Positions 1-9,576 of a DNA stretch of 64,000 nt are shown in pieces (within the stretch, counting starts at the first letter, position 1; each line of letters begins with the position of its first letter). The stretch is from Ostreococcus lucimarinus CCE9901. Lineage: Eukaryota > Chlorophyta > Mamiellophyceae > Mamiellales > Bathycoccaceae. The notes beneath the pieces are model-generated. The model was given only the letters and a program-made list of their open reading frames with translations. It had not been told where the DNA came from and ran no database searches. Location of the stretch: contig NC_009374.1 of the NCBI RefSeq assembly GCF_000092065.1, forward strand, positions 310,001 to 374,000. Direction: 5' to 3'. Position numbers and translations under genes: made by a program.

Positions 1-3000
1 ATCGAATCTGCACTCCGTGTGCGGTCGTTTTGATGACTTCGGAAACACTACCATCTTCATTTGTGGCGTACTCTTTGAAGCAATTGCAGGACTTGTCACA
101 CCTTTCTCCGTACCAACCGGTTTCACATTCGCACTTGCCATTCAGTTGACACGTCCCGTGATCTGGATCACACGCGTCGCACGCAATGGAACATGTTGTT
201 CCCGTATAGGCGCCTGTTAATCCGGAATTCACACCGTGGATAAGCGTATTGATGATCCAAATCATTGTACGATCCGCGCCTGTCGTGCGCGTGGTCACAT
301 ATTCTCCACTAGTCGCATCGTACATACCCGCTAGGAAGACGTTCATCAAACGCTGTCGCTCGTCTTTACTGTTTGTGTACCAGCGCTCCTGATCGGATGA
401 CTCTGTCGCTATTTTTAGATCTACTCGAGTGGCTCCGATTGCTTCTTTACGCATCCGTAAGAAATGCGCCTTCAATGCGTCGTCGCAGTCCCAAGGATTG
501 GCAGCTTCCCAGTCGTCGCCGCAGTTTGTGGTCGACGCGAGCGAAGCCATGCATTCGCCCGTCGTTGCGTCATTTTTATAGTCCAATTTCGAACAGATAT
601 CGTCCGCGCGCATTGATTCGGGGATGTTGACAATGTCGTTTTGATACTGCAGAAGCTGCGCCTCGAGTGCGGTGCGAGTGGCTGCCCCAACGGCGTCAGC
701 GGCGGTGGTTACACCGTACCGAAAGTACGTTTCATTTGGTCTGAAGGGTAACTTGGAATCAATTGTGCGGCTCGCGCAGTCAGGGCGATCAGCGCATACG
801 GAATCGACGCCCCAGACGTAGTCTTCCACTTGAATCGCACTCATGTAATAAGGAGGAATGTACTCTCCCGAAGCTAGTTCACCGTTGGTTGCGTAATGTG
901 GATCGCGATCAAGACGCAGAGCGAATGAGTGATCTCTAAGCCGTCTCGTTCCGTCGCACAGGCAACTACCGTCGTACTGACACGTGCCGTGAACACACGG
1001 CTCGCACGGTGTTAGGCAACGATACCCAGTCCAGCCATCGGCGCAGTCGCATGTACCCGTGGTCGAATTGCAGACGCCATTTCCCGAACACGGTGCGCAC
1101 GGGATGTCGCAAGTGGACCCGGCCCAACCTTGCCAATATTCATCGTAAACTTTCGATGTTAATGACTGTGAGCTTGGGAATTCACTTCTCCCCACGCTTA
1201 AGGCGTCGCACACGCAATATCCGCCAGTGATGGGCATTTGTGGCCCAGTTGTACTATCATCTGGAGCGCACACGGCGCCCGCGATAATCCCCCACTCAGT
1301 GTGTGACTTCAAGGCAGTGGGGTCCCGAATTATCGATCCATCCACTCGTTTCTCCACGTAAGGCATCGCGACGAGGTATTCGCCACCTTGACATGTGCCA
1401 TCAGCTACCAAAGTGCCCGAACATCCGTATCCACCGACTCCGTTTGGATCAACATTCGTCCAAGGCTGTCCCGTGCCCGCGACCATGGAGAAACCCGGAG
1501 CACACGTTGCGTTTACATACTCACCATTCATGGAACACGGATGCTTGATTGCACACGTGTGGTATGCCGCATCATAAAATAAGGACGATGTACCGCCAAT
1601 ATCAGCGGATTCGAACACACCATTGGAGCCTCCGGTCCACCACGGGTACGGAGTCACCGCAGCCGTACGGCCGACATCCGCCGTCGAACGCGTCGCAGGT
1701 TGCCAAATGTAACCGTAGTCGCAAACACACTCGCCGTCGTCCTGACAAGTCCCGAAGGCGCATGCGTCACATGCTTTGTTACAGTCACGTCCTCTACTGA
1801 CACTCCCGTCTGCGAGACGATTGACTTGCGGTAAGCCTGTCCAACCCGGTTTGCACACGACTTCCGTCATCCACGGATCTCCAAAGTCCGCATCGTTTGC
1901 GTCTTTCATGACGCATACGCCGTTTGCGGCGTTATACGAATAAGGACAAATGTAGTTGCACATCGGGCCCGTGAAGCCCTCGTTACATTCACACGTCACC
2001 GTGGTGCCAAGTAAGCCAAGTCCGTCCAATGCGCCGTTCAAGTTTCTCGTTCCTCGACTCAAGTAGATATCATCACCACACTCGATGTTGCAGTCGTTGC
2101 CAGAGTACCCTGCGTTACACACGCACGCGCCTGTCGGTCCACACGTCCCATGGACACATGGTACGCAAGTGATCGAGCAGTCTGCACCAGTAAATCCCGG
2201 AGAGCACACACAGTTGCCGTGCGTACCGTTGAATACGCAAGTGCCAAATGCGGAGCACGTGGCACATTGAACTTCGCAATAATCTCCGGTCCATCCGTCT
2301 TCGCAGTTGCAAAATGCAATTTCTCGTCCATCTGGACTCGTGTACTCGTGTACATCTGTCGTGTTGAATAACCCAGTCGAAGTCGCGTTTGGAAATCGAT
2401 CGGTCACCGTTGCGACTTCTTCGGACGTCAGGTACCTCACGGCCCCGTTCCCGTTACATGCCTGCGAACAATCTGCGCCTGTGTAACCAGGAAAGCACGA
2501 GCATGTTGCATTTTCAGTACACTCACCAAAGCCACAATCGGGACACGGTAAGTTGCACGTCGCTCCCGCCCGCACAAGTTTCCCATCCGCGCCCGCAAGA
2601 CATTTGCACAACGTCGTGATATTGTTTTCCTGATATGCCAAGGCGGCATCCTCACGCGCAGATTGATCCCCTATAGTCGTATCGGTATAGATTTCCATCA
2701 GTTTGTCTTTGATACCTGCAGCAAGCTCTGGTGGGGGGTAGCACTCTCCGTACGTACCACACTCGACAGTACATCCAATAGTGCAGTCGGCGCCGGTGTA
2801 GCCAGGATTGCAAATACAAATACCCTCACCTGATGCATCGGCACCGCAGGTACCTTGTTGCGCCAAGGGTTCCGTTGCGCAAGGACACTCTTGTGTGCAC
2901 GATGAACCGGAATATCCTAAAGAGCACGTACACTGCGGTTCCTTCAAAGTGTACTCCTTAGTCGCGGCGTTCCACGATGCCTCTGACGTCGCGGTGAGAG

Positions 3001-4420
3001 AGCATGTACCAGTTTCGGCTGAGCATGCGCCACAAACGACGCTGCAGTCTCTCCCAGTAAAGCCAACGTTACACTCACATACATTTGTAGAGGAGTTGTA
3101 GGTACCGTGCGCGTTGCACTCGATCCCACAGTTGCTACCTGAAAAACTATCGATGCAGTCGCATGTCTGGGTCGGACGATCGTACGTGCCGCGCTCCGAA
3201 CACACGTGCGTTTCGCACGCATCACCAGAGTATTCGGACTCTACCGCGGGCGGAATAATAGTGCAACTGCATACAGCGGAGTTCTTTCCGCGCTTACCGT
3301 TATTGTTGCAAAACAACGGATCGGTGATGAGTTCGTCGTACAAAGCATCGCCGACGCGAGAAGATTCTTGCACGTCAACGTTCGCAGTTGCCGTGACGGA
3401 ATTACCGGAAGAATCCGTGAGTGTGAAGTTAAACGCGCGAATTCCTGCTGTGAATTTAAGATTATTGGAGACTTGATCTCCCCCTCCTTCATACTGCGAT
3501 CCTGTCACTTGTTCCACGCTTCCTTCGTTGTGGTAACGAATGGTGCCGATAACTTTACAGTAGTTTGTCACGCTGTCGTAGTTTGAAAGCAATAATCTCT
3601 TTTGCGTGGAGTCCCATGCCGATGCGATGCTCGTTCCCGTGGTGTCTGCGGAAATATATTCGGCCGCACCGTCTGGAAGACTCCCAACATCAACGTTCGC
3701 AATGGCGGCGCTTGCGAGGACGACGTCGTCATCGTCACCGCACGCGTATTCCACATCAGTCAGCCTCACCCCAATCATACGCTCTTTCTCCGTTAACACC
3801 ACTGAGTACGTTTGTCCGTCTCGCGGTCCGTTCAAATCGAGCACAGGCGCCGCGTTTGTCCGACTCATCTTGATCGTCGCCAACGCTGGCGCGCTCATCC
3901 GCCCGGACGCATCCGTAACGATCGCCGTCACTCCTCGTGGTGTCATCGCGATGTTCTCTCCGTTGTGCACGTACGTGAGCGTTTTAAGCGTGTTCAATAT
4001 CGACGTCGTGCTATACGATTCCACCTCATCCGACGCGTAATTTTCGCTCCTCACGCTCAACGTCCAAGTCGTCGCATCGTACGTAACCGTCGTCCTTCCC
4101 TCATCCCCAATTGGTACCGTCGCCGCCAGCACCTCCTTCGCGCCGTCCATCGCGTTCACTATTTTTACACTCGCGCTGACGATCGCGCTCGCTGGCGTGC
4201 CCTCCGTCACCGTCGTCGAAGACGTCGCCAGCGTGAGCGCCGCGTCGCCCTCCAGATACGTCACCCGCCGCGCGACGGCGCTCTGGAATGTCACCACGGG
4301 CGGCGCCACGGTCACCGCACTCGCGCGCATGGATGTCCCACAAAGTGTTACGGCTACCACGCCGAGTGTCAGCGCGAGAGCGCGCGTGAGCGAGCGCTGC
4401 GCGCGCGTTTTCGAACCCAT
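1..4420 (-). CDS. Giant secreted EGF-repeat protein (C-terminus beyond window)
   Basis: The minus strand is open from the ATG at 4420 to the window edge, about 1473 codons, with no stop seen, so the gene is partial. Residues 1-35 form a signal peptide ending near ASA. Residues about 36-370 look like cadherin-like or Calx-beta-like beta-sandwich repeats (for example NAAPVLDLNGP). From about residue 375 the protein is a long series of cysteine-rich EGF/laminin-type modules with the usual C-x-C-x-x-G-[YFW]-x-G-x-x-C pattern (for example CNVGFTGRDC, CNPGYTGADC, CADGWTGYRC). Such proteins are extracellular or surface adhesion or matrix molecules; the exact role is unknown. A TATA-like stretch lies on this strand near 4705-4716, about 290 bp upstream. 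Very long for a picoalgal gene; introns cannot be excluded but none is needed. Confidence 0.85.
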   Translation of the reverse strand, partial: MGSKTRAQRSLTRALALTLGVVAVTLCGTSMRASAVTVAPPVVTFQSAVARRVTYLEGDAALTLATSSTTVTEGTPASAIVSASVKIVNAMDGAKEVLAATVPIGDEGRTTVTYDATTWTLSVRSENYASDEVESYSTTSILNTLKTLTYVHNGENIAMTPRGVTAIVTDASGRMSAPALATIKMSRTNAAPVLDLNGPRDGQTYSVVLTEKERMIGVRLTDVEYACGDDDDVVLASAAIANVDVGSLPDGAAEYISADTTGTSIASAWDSTQKRLLLSNYDSVTNYCKVIGTIRYHNEGSVEQVTGSQYEGGGDQVSNNLKFTAGIRAFNFTLTDSSGNSVTATANVDVQESSRVGDALYDELITDPLFCNNNGKRGKNSAVCSCTIIPPAVESEYSGDACETHVCSERGTYDRPTQTCDCIDSFSGSNCGIECNAHGTYNSSTNVCECNVGFTGRDCSVVCGACSAETGTCSLTATSEASWNAATKEYTLKEPQCTCSLGYSGSSCTQECPCATEPLAQQGTCGADASGEGICICNPGYTGADCTIGCTVECGTYGECYPPPELAAGIKDKLMEIYTDTTIGDQSAREDAALAYQENNITTLCKCLAGADGKLVRAGATCNLPCPDCGFGECTENATCSCFPGYTGADCSQACNGNGAVRYLTSEEVATVTDRFPNATSTGLFNTTDVHEYTSPDGREIAFCNCEDGWTGDYCEVQCATCSAFGTCVFNGTHGNCVCSPGFTGADCSITCVPCVHGTCGPTGACVCNAGYSGNDCNIECGDDIYLSRGTRNLNGALDGLGLLGTTVTCECNEGFTGPMCNYICPYSYNAANGVCVMKDANDADFGDPWMTEVVCKPGWTGLPQVNRLADGSVSRGRDCNKACDACAFGTCQDDGECVCDYGYIWQPATRSTADVGRTAAVTPYPWWTGGSNGVFESADIGGTSSLFYDAAYHTCAIKHPCSMNGEYVNATCAPGFSMVAGTGQPWTNVDPNGVGGYGCSGTLVADGTCQGGEYLVAMPYVEKRVDGSIIRDPTALKSHTEWGIIAGAVCAPDDSTTGPQMPITGGYCVCDALSVGRSEFPSSQSLTSKVYDEYWQGWAGSTCDIPCAPCSGNGVCNSTTGTCDCADGWTGYRCLTPCEPCVHGTCQYDGSCLCDGTRRLRDHSFALRLDRDPHYATNGELASGEYIPPYYMSAIQVEDYVWGVDSVCADRPDCASRTIDSKLPFRPNETYFRYGVTTAADAVGAATRTALEAQLLQYQNDIVNIPESMRADDICSKLDYKNDATTGECMASLASTTNCGDDWEAANPWDCDDALKAHFLRMRKEAIGATRVDLKIATESSDQERWYTNSKDERQRLMNVFLAGMYDATSGEYVTTRTTGADRTMIWIINTLIHGVNSGLTGAYTGTTCSIACDACDPDHGTCQLNGKCECETGWYGERCDKSCNCFKEYATNEDGSVSEVIKTTAHGVQIR

Positions 4421-4760
4421 CGTGGCCGCGGGCGTTTAAATCACCAGGCGTTGGAAACGCGCGCGAGGCGTCGCGCAGAGGAAATTCGAGCGCCCGTACG
4501 CGCGGCACTGCGTCGAACGAATATGATTCCGCGAGTGTGCGGGATCAGACGCGCATCGCGCGCTTTCTAGACGCTTGAGACCGTCGCGCGTCGAGCGCTC
4601 GGCCGGAGTCGACGAGTGCGGTCTCGGCGAACCGAACGAAAAGTCGAAACGTGCGAAACGGCGAACACTCGTGAATTCCAACGTCGAGTGATTACGTCGA
4701 GTGATTAATTTATAACGCTATCTATTCATAACCGCTATCGATATGGCATATGGCATATCG
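4421..4760. other. Spacer with short tandem duplications
   Basis: 340 bp between two minus-strand genes, probably the promoter and 5' UTR of the EGF-repeat gene. It is more AT-rich than its surroundings at 4680-4760. It holds a perfect 13-bp tandem duplication (ACGTCGAGTGATT twice, 4681-4706), a TATA-like sequence read on the minus strand, and a short TATGGCA duplication near 4743-4757. No coding sequence is supported here. Confidence 0.5.
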
Positions 4761-5489
4761 CTATTTCAAGTACGTCTTCCCCGAGTACCGCCCGTTGTGC
4801 GTGTTGTTTTTCGCGTCCAAGCCTCCGTCCGCCTTCAAGTCTCGTATCCACACCTGAATCGGCGCCGATAACTCCTTCCCCAACCCGCTCGCCTCCGTCA
4901 CCGTTCGTATGAACCGCACCCTGCGTTCGGCCCTGGCTAGCGTTTTCCACGGCTCGCTCCGCGTCCCCAGCCACGCGTCGCTACCGTTGAACTCGTTGAC
5001 GTAAAACTCGTACGCGTATCCCACGCTCTCTCGCAAATCGTACCGCACCACGTCGTGATACAGCGACATGCACGTCTCCATCTCCACGTCACACGTCGCC
5101 AACCGCGCCCTCACCTCATCGTCCGTGCACGATTCGTAACACACCGCCGCCGCGTTTCGCACGCACGTCAAGTTTCCCGTCTCGCACGTCGCGCAAATCC
5201 CGCAGTACGCGCACTCGCTCGTCGACGCCGTCACGTCGTCCGCCTCGTACGCCGTGTTCGGGTCCCAAATCTGCGTCGAGTACTCGATGTTCGACGGCTC
5301 GCAGAACCACCCGTACGGCCCGACCTCGCACGTCGTCGCGTCGTTCGGGCTGTACGTCGTTCGGTAGAAGCTCGCCTCCTCCGCCGCCGTCGTCGCGCGC
5401 GTCGTCGTCGCTTCGAGCGCGAGCGCCGCGAGCGCCGCGACGAGCGCGCGCGTCGCCGTTCGCGTCGCCGTCGCGCGCCGTCGCGCCAT
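4761..5489 (-). CDS. Secreted protein with truncated beta-helix start
   Basis: 242 residues from the ATG at 5489. Residues 1-35 look like a signal peptide (Arg-rich start, then ALVAALAALALEA). A cysteine-rich segment follows (CAYCGICATCETGNLTC, then a CYESC motif). From about residue 165 the sequence FYVNEFNGSDAWLGTRSEPW plus KTLARAERRV matches the opening of right-handed parallel beta-helix (pectate-lyase-like) proteins. That fold normally needs hundreds of residues, but the frame stops about 65 residues later at TAG 4761. It may be a truncated gene, a pseudogene remnant, or the first exon of a longer gene whose splice site I could not identify. It lies upstream of, and on the same strand as, the EGF-repeat gene. 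The 336 bp to the next gene start at 5826 are extremely GC-rich. Confidence 0.65.
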   Translation of the reverse strand: MARRRATATRTATRALVAALAALALEATTTRATTAAEEASFYRTTYSPNDATTCEVGPYGWFCEPSNIEYSTQIWDPNTAYEADDVTASTSECAYCGICATCETGNLTCVRNAAAVCYESCTDDEVRARLATCDVEMETCMSLYHDVVRYDLRESVGYAYEFYVNEFNGSDAWLGTRSEPWKTLARAERRVRFIRTVTEASGLGKELSAPIQVWIRDLKADGGLDAKNNTHNGRYSGKTYLK

Positions 5490-5825
5490 CGCGTCGCGCG
5501 CCGCGCGTCGCGGTCCGTCGCGCGCCCGCGGCTCGGTCTCACGACCGGGACAGGTACCACACGGATCATTCGTCCACAATCTCGCGCGCGCGGCGCGATC
5601 GTCGGCAGTGCGCGCGCGCGGCGACGCGCGGCGCGACGACGCGCGCGCGAACGGCGACGCGTCGAAACGCGCTCGCGTCGACGCGCGCGATCGCGGCGAC
5701 GCGGACGCGGACGCGCGCGGAGACACGCGAAAAGAAGGACGAACGCGGTGGACGATCGGCACCGCGCGCGACATCTTGCGACGGCGACGGCGATAGACGC
5801 GAGCGCGAGGCGAGCGCGAGGCGCG
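5490..5825. promoter_or_regulatory. Divergent promoter spacer, very GC-rich
   Basis: 336 bp between the start codons of the beta-helix-fragment gene (minus) and the TPR gene (plus). Dense CGCG/GCGC sequence with long Arg-rich frames in several phases, which I judge to be artefacts of composition. No clear core promoter element is visible. Confidence 0.4.
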
Positions 5826-7361
5826 ATGGAGTCGCTGGCGCGCGCGGTGATGACGTCGATACCGCCGAACGCGATCGATCGACAGCGCGTGTGCGAGGTG
5901 ATCGGAAGGGCGGAGGGGGCGCGAGCGAGCGGACGACACCGAGACGCGGCGAAGATGTTGATCGACGTCGGAGGGGCGCTGACGCGGTTGCAACACGAGA
6001 CGGCGGTGGCGGTGGCGGAGCAGGCGTTTCAGTGCGCGGTGCAACAGGCGAGGTTGAACGATGAGGACGTGCCGGAGTACATGAAGAACGCGACGGAAGG
6101 GTCGAACGCGGAGCTGGGGGAGGCGTACGCGAGCCTCGGGAACTGCGAGCGCGCGTTGGGCAAGTTGGCGGACGCGGAGGGGCATTATAAGGCGGCGGTG
6201 AAAGCGGTTGAGGATGATGGATTGGAGCCGTTTTCTAATAAGTTCGTCCTTCGAGTGATGGTGACGAGAGTTCGAAAGGATTTCCAGAAACATGAACAAT
6301 TGTGCGACGCGTGGGAGGAGACGATTCGCAAGGCGGCGCGCGAGGGCACGGAGAGTCAAACCGCGCTCTTGGCGGCGACTGGAATCTGTTTGCAAGAGCG
6401 CGCCGGTGGGATGGCGGAACAAAAGAAGTTTAACGAAGCGGCAGAGCTGCGAGGCGGGAAGTTTTTGGAGACTGTGCTTCGCTTACAGGCGCACGGCTTG
6501 CGCACCAAGCCCGACGTGTTGCTGCCAAACGTGTACGATTCCATCGCGGCTTTGTATCTCCAAGCGAAAGACATTAAGAAGGCGCTCGGATTTTTGCACA
6601 GAGCTGTGGCGTCAACGGCGTGTACGGAGTGCTACGGCGATAAATTTATACCCGAGGGCGAAACGCGGGGGATCAAAGCCGAGGGCAAGTGGGACGATGT
6701 GTGCTGGCACCCGTCCCTTTTAGCGTCAAAAAAGGGTGTGGAACAAGACGAGGTGGATGTCGTCCCGCGCGCACCGTGGGAGGTGAGCCCGGAGGAGAAG
6801 AAAATCATCGACCAAATTTTAGGCGTCGGCGATAAGTGGACGATGAAGAAGGGTAAGGAAGGTCCGGAGCCGGCGCGAGGGGCCAACGCGCTCGGGCACA
6901 TCCTGTACACGCTCGGCAACCATCTCATGCAGGCAGCAAAGTGGGAAGAAGCCGGTCGTCCCTTGAAGACCGCAGCTGCGATGTTACAGAACGATTTGGA
7001 TATGCAAGGGAACTGTTTTCACTTGCTCGGCGTCGTTCACTTTCAGATCGCCAAGCTTCCCATGAATAGAGCGCGGGTGAAGGAGATTTTGCCGCGCGCG
7101 GCGAGCTCGTTTGCCTTGGCCGCAGATTGTAGAATCGTCGATGGCAAGTGTACAAAGAAAGGTGCAGCCGAATCGATTAACTCTCTATTGTTCTTAGGTC
7201 GATGCATGTTCGAACTCGGCGAGTTTGAGCAAACAGAACAAGTCACCGCTCAAGCCATCAGCCTCGGCCGACAAGTGCTCGGCGACAACGCTAAGGAAAC
7301 CAACGAGGCCATCAAGGCGATGATGGAGTTTAAACGCCAGATGTCGATGATGGGTCGATGA
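5826..7361 (+). CDS. Tetratricopeptide-repeat protein
   Basis: 511 residues from the ATG at 5826 (MESLARAVMTS). The frame is open further upstream, but that part is Arg-rich low-complexity sequence lying over the divergent gene. Several TPR-like helical pairs are visible: ELGEAYASLGNCERALGKLA then DAEGHYKAAVKAV near residues 98-130, YDSIAALYLQAKDIKKALGF near 237-257, and LGHILYTLGNHLMQAAKWEE near 355-375. There is no signal peptide or membrane segment, so a cytosolic protein-interaction scaffold is likely. I do not recognise a specific orthologue. It converges with the ABCG gene across a 126-bp AT-rich shared 3' region. Confidence 0.8.
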   Translation: MESLARAVMTSIPPNAIDRQRVCEVIGRAEGARASGRHRDAAKMLIDVGGALTRLQHETAVAVAEQAFQCAVQQARLNDEDVPEYMKNATEGSNAELGEAYASLGNCERALGKLADAEGHYKAAVKAVEDDGLEPFSNKFVLRVMVTRVRKDFQKHEQLCDAWEETIRKAAREGTESQTALLAATGICLQERAGGMAEQKKFNEAAELRGGKFLETVLRLQAHGLRTKPDVLLPNVYDSIAALYLQAKDIKKALGFLHRAVASTACTECYGDKFIPEGETRGIKAEGKWDDVCWHPSLLASKKGVEQDEVDVVPRAPWEVSPEEKKIIDQILGVGDKWTMKKGKEGPEPARGANALGHILYTLGNHLMQAAKWEEAGRPLKTAAAMLQNDLDMQGNCFHLLGVVHFQIAKLPMNRARVKEILPRAASSFALAADCRIVDGKCTKKGAAESINSLLFLGRCMFELGEFEQTEQVTAQAISLGRQVLGDNAKETNEAIKAMMEFKRQMSMMGR

Positions 7362-7487
7362 TGGGACGATGAACGTAGCTTAGTAGTTAAATGTCGGATT
7401 TCAACAATCAATAATATGTCTATCTAGAAAAAATCGAGTCTACTGTAAAAATCTGCGTCAAAACAATTCTCCAGTTGTGTAAGGCCG

Positions 7488-9458
7488 TCACACGGTTTGG
7501 AAATCTTTCTTGGCGACGGGGTCGTCGTCTCCGTCTCTGTTCCCCGTCAACGCAGAAAGCGGCATGTATTGCTTGGACGTTCTACGCAATGCATTGAAGG
7601 CGAAAAAATGAATCCCAATTTGAAGCAAGTATTGCGCCATGATTTGTATTCCGACTTTCACGTCTTCGAACGCATACAGCTCGAGCACGGCGGCGCCAGT
7701 CTCCAAACATCTCGTAGTGCTAGACTCGCACGAGAAAGCAATAGGATCGCCACCGAATTCGTTCGACACGAGAGCGGAGTACGCATAGAATATTGGGTCC
7801 ATGAAGCGAATCCAACGCGCCCCAGCTGGGATGGAATCGATGTTCAAGTAAATGCCTCCGAAGAGCGTGAAAATTGTAATGCACGCTGGACCCAAGGCTA
7901 AAGCGGCGCCGATCGGCATCGCACTCGCCATGAGCAATCCGAGCGCGGTGAGCGACATAGCCTCGGCGATGATGATGGCGACAAAAATCCAAAAGTTGTA
8001 CTGCGTCTTACGCAGTCCGACGATCCAATACACGAGCGCGCAAAAGATCAATCTGGGAATCAATCTTGGGAGCTCCGTAACGTACTTGGACATGTAATAG
8101 GACGACCATTTGTACGCACCTGACGCGCGCTCTCTGACGACGATCCCTTTTTCTCCCGCAAACACGTTGATCGCTGGAAGTGCACTGGTGTAAGCGACGT
8201 TTAAGACGACGAAAAACAAGCAACCAATTCTATCTTGGACACCCTTTTGGTCGTGGCCGACGCCTCTGAAGAGCGCAGAAACGATGAGCGCGTACATCAT
8301 CTCCAAAGCTAACGTCACGCGAACGCCGATAAAGTCGCGTCTTTGATTTATCAATCCTCTTCGAACGAGCAAGACAAACTGCTGTATCCACGACGCGTGC
8401 GTGGGATCGTACTCCGTGGGGGCGGCGCTTCGAGCGCGATGCTGTTTGAGCGCAGACGCCACTGCCTTTTCGCCGAGACGCCTCGTCATCGCTTCAGTCG
8501 CGAAAAATTCTATTCTTTCTCTGCTCGACTTTTCTCGCTCGGGATTTCGCGCGTCCAAGGAGGTGATGTCCATGAAGTAATCCGCGGGGTTGGTGAGATT
8601 CGGGCACTCAAAGCGCAGCGACGCAAAGTAACCGACCGCGTCCTTGGCCTCGCCGATATACAGCAGCCGCCCTTCACTAATCAGCAACAACTGATCGAAC
8701 ATTCCATAAATCGACGAGCGCGGCTGATGAATCGTACACACGACCGTTCGTCCGACCGCCGCGAGCTGCCTGAGGGCGTAGACCACGCGCTGCGCCTGAA
8801 ACGAATCCAACCCACTCGTCGGCTCGTCCAAAAACAACGCCTCGGGATCGCCCACCATCTCGACGCCGATATTAACGCGTTTTCTCTCCCCCCCGCTCAC
8901 TCCTCGAGGTAATCCGCCCGGCCGCCCCACCGGACTCGCTCTGACCTTCGCCAAGCCGAGCTCCGCCACGATTTCCTCCACGCTCGCCGCCACCTCCGCC
9001 TCCGACAACCGCGCCCTCCGCAATCGACAGTGCAGCGTCAGCGTCTCCTCCACGCTCAAGAATGGAAACAGCAGTTCCTCCTGCATCACGTACGCCACCT
9101 TCTCCCGCATGAACGTCTCGTCTCGCCCCGCGTCGTCCACCGTGATCGTCCCTCGCAGCGTCCCCCCCAGCGGCGTCCGTCCCGCCAGCGCGTTCAACAG
9201 CGACGTCTTCCCGCTCCCCGTCGGTCCCATGAGCGCCAGCACTTCTCCCGGTCTCGCGCTCCCCGTGACGTCGCGCAGGATCGTCTTCGTCGTCGTCGCC
9301 TTTTCGCCGTCTCGCGTCGTCTCGACCTCGTACCGCAGCCGCTCGAACGCGAACGTCGCCCCGGCGCGCGCGCGGTTCGCGCCAAGCGTCGTCGACGCGC
9401 GGTGCAGCGCCTCGCGCGCGTACGCCTCGCGCACGTCCTCCGCGCTCGGGCGTCCCAT
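7488..9458 (-). CDS. ABC transporter G family half-transporter (WHITE/BROWN type)
   Basis: 656 residues with the nucleotide-binding domain first and the membrane domain second, the order diagnostic of ABCG half-transporters. Walker A GPTGSGKTS is at residues 78-86, followed by the signature VSGGERKRVNIG, Walker B ALFLDEPTSGLD and the H-loop TIHQPRSSIYGMFDQ. The C-terminal half has about six hydrophobic segments of an ABC2-type membrane domain. ABCG proteins work as dimers and export lipids, sterols or other hydrophobic compounds; the substrate cannot be told from sequence. The frame extends to 9503 but begins there with GTG, so the ATG at 9458 (MGRPSAEDV) is preferred. The start lies 118 bp from the divergent gene at 9577. 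Confidence 0.95.
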   Translation of the reverse strand: MGRPSAEDVREAYAREALHRASTTLGANRARAGATFAFERLRYEVETTRDGEKATTTKTILRDVTGSARPGEVLALMGPTGSGKTSLLNALAGRTPLGGTLRGTITVDDAGRDETFMREKVAYVMQEELLFPFLSVEETLTLHCRLRRARLSEAEVAASVEEIVAELGLAKVRASPVGRPGGLPRGVSGGERKRVNIGVEMVGDPEALFLDEPTSGLDSFQAQRVVYALRQLAAVGRTVVCTIHQPRSSIYGMFDQLLLISEGRLLYIGEAKDAVGYFASLRFECPNLTNPADYFMDITSLDARNPEREKSSRERIEFFATEAMTRRLGEKAVASALKQHRARSAAPTEYDPTHASWIQQFVLLVRRGLINQRRDFIGVRVTLALEMMYALIVSALFRGVGHDQKGVQDRIGCLFFVVLNVAYTSALPAINVFAGEKGIVVRERASGAYKWSSYYMSKYVTELPRLIPRLIFCALVYWIVGLRKTQYNFWIFVAIIIAEAMSLTALGLLMASAMPIGAALALGPACITIFTLFGGIYLNIDSIPAGARWIRFMDPIFYAYSALVSNEFGGDPIAFSCESSTTRCLETGAAVLELYAFEDVKVGIQIMAQYLLQIGIHFFAFNALRRTSKQYMPLSALTGNRDGDDDPVAKKDFQTV

Positions 9459-9576
9459 CGCGTCGGCGCGTCGACGTGTGGCGACCGACCGCCCTTTTCT
9501 CACTGTTTGCGCACACGACTGGCGGACGACGCGCGCGGCACGTCCCGGCGCGATCGCCGCAGTCGCGCGCGCCCCG

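Noticed and set aside
3812-4570. 252-codon Arg-rich plus-strand frame
   Set aside because: It is antisense to the EGF-repeat gene, consists of Arg/His/Ser runs expected from GC-rich antisense DNA, and has no family resemblance.
9459-9503. N-terminal extension of the ABCG transporter
   Set aside because: The longer frame starts with GTG; the ATG at 9458 is sufficient and leaves room for the divergent promoter.
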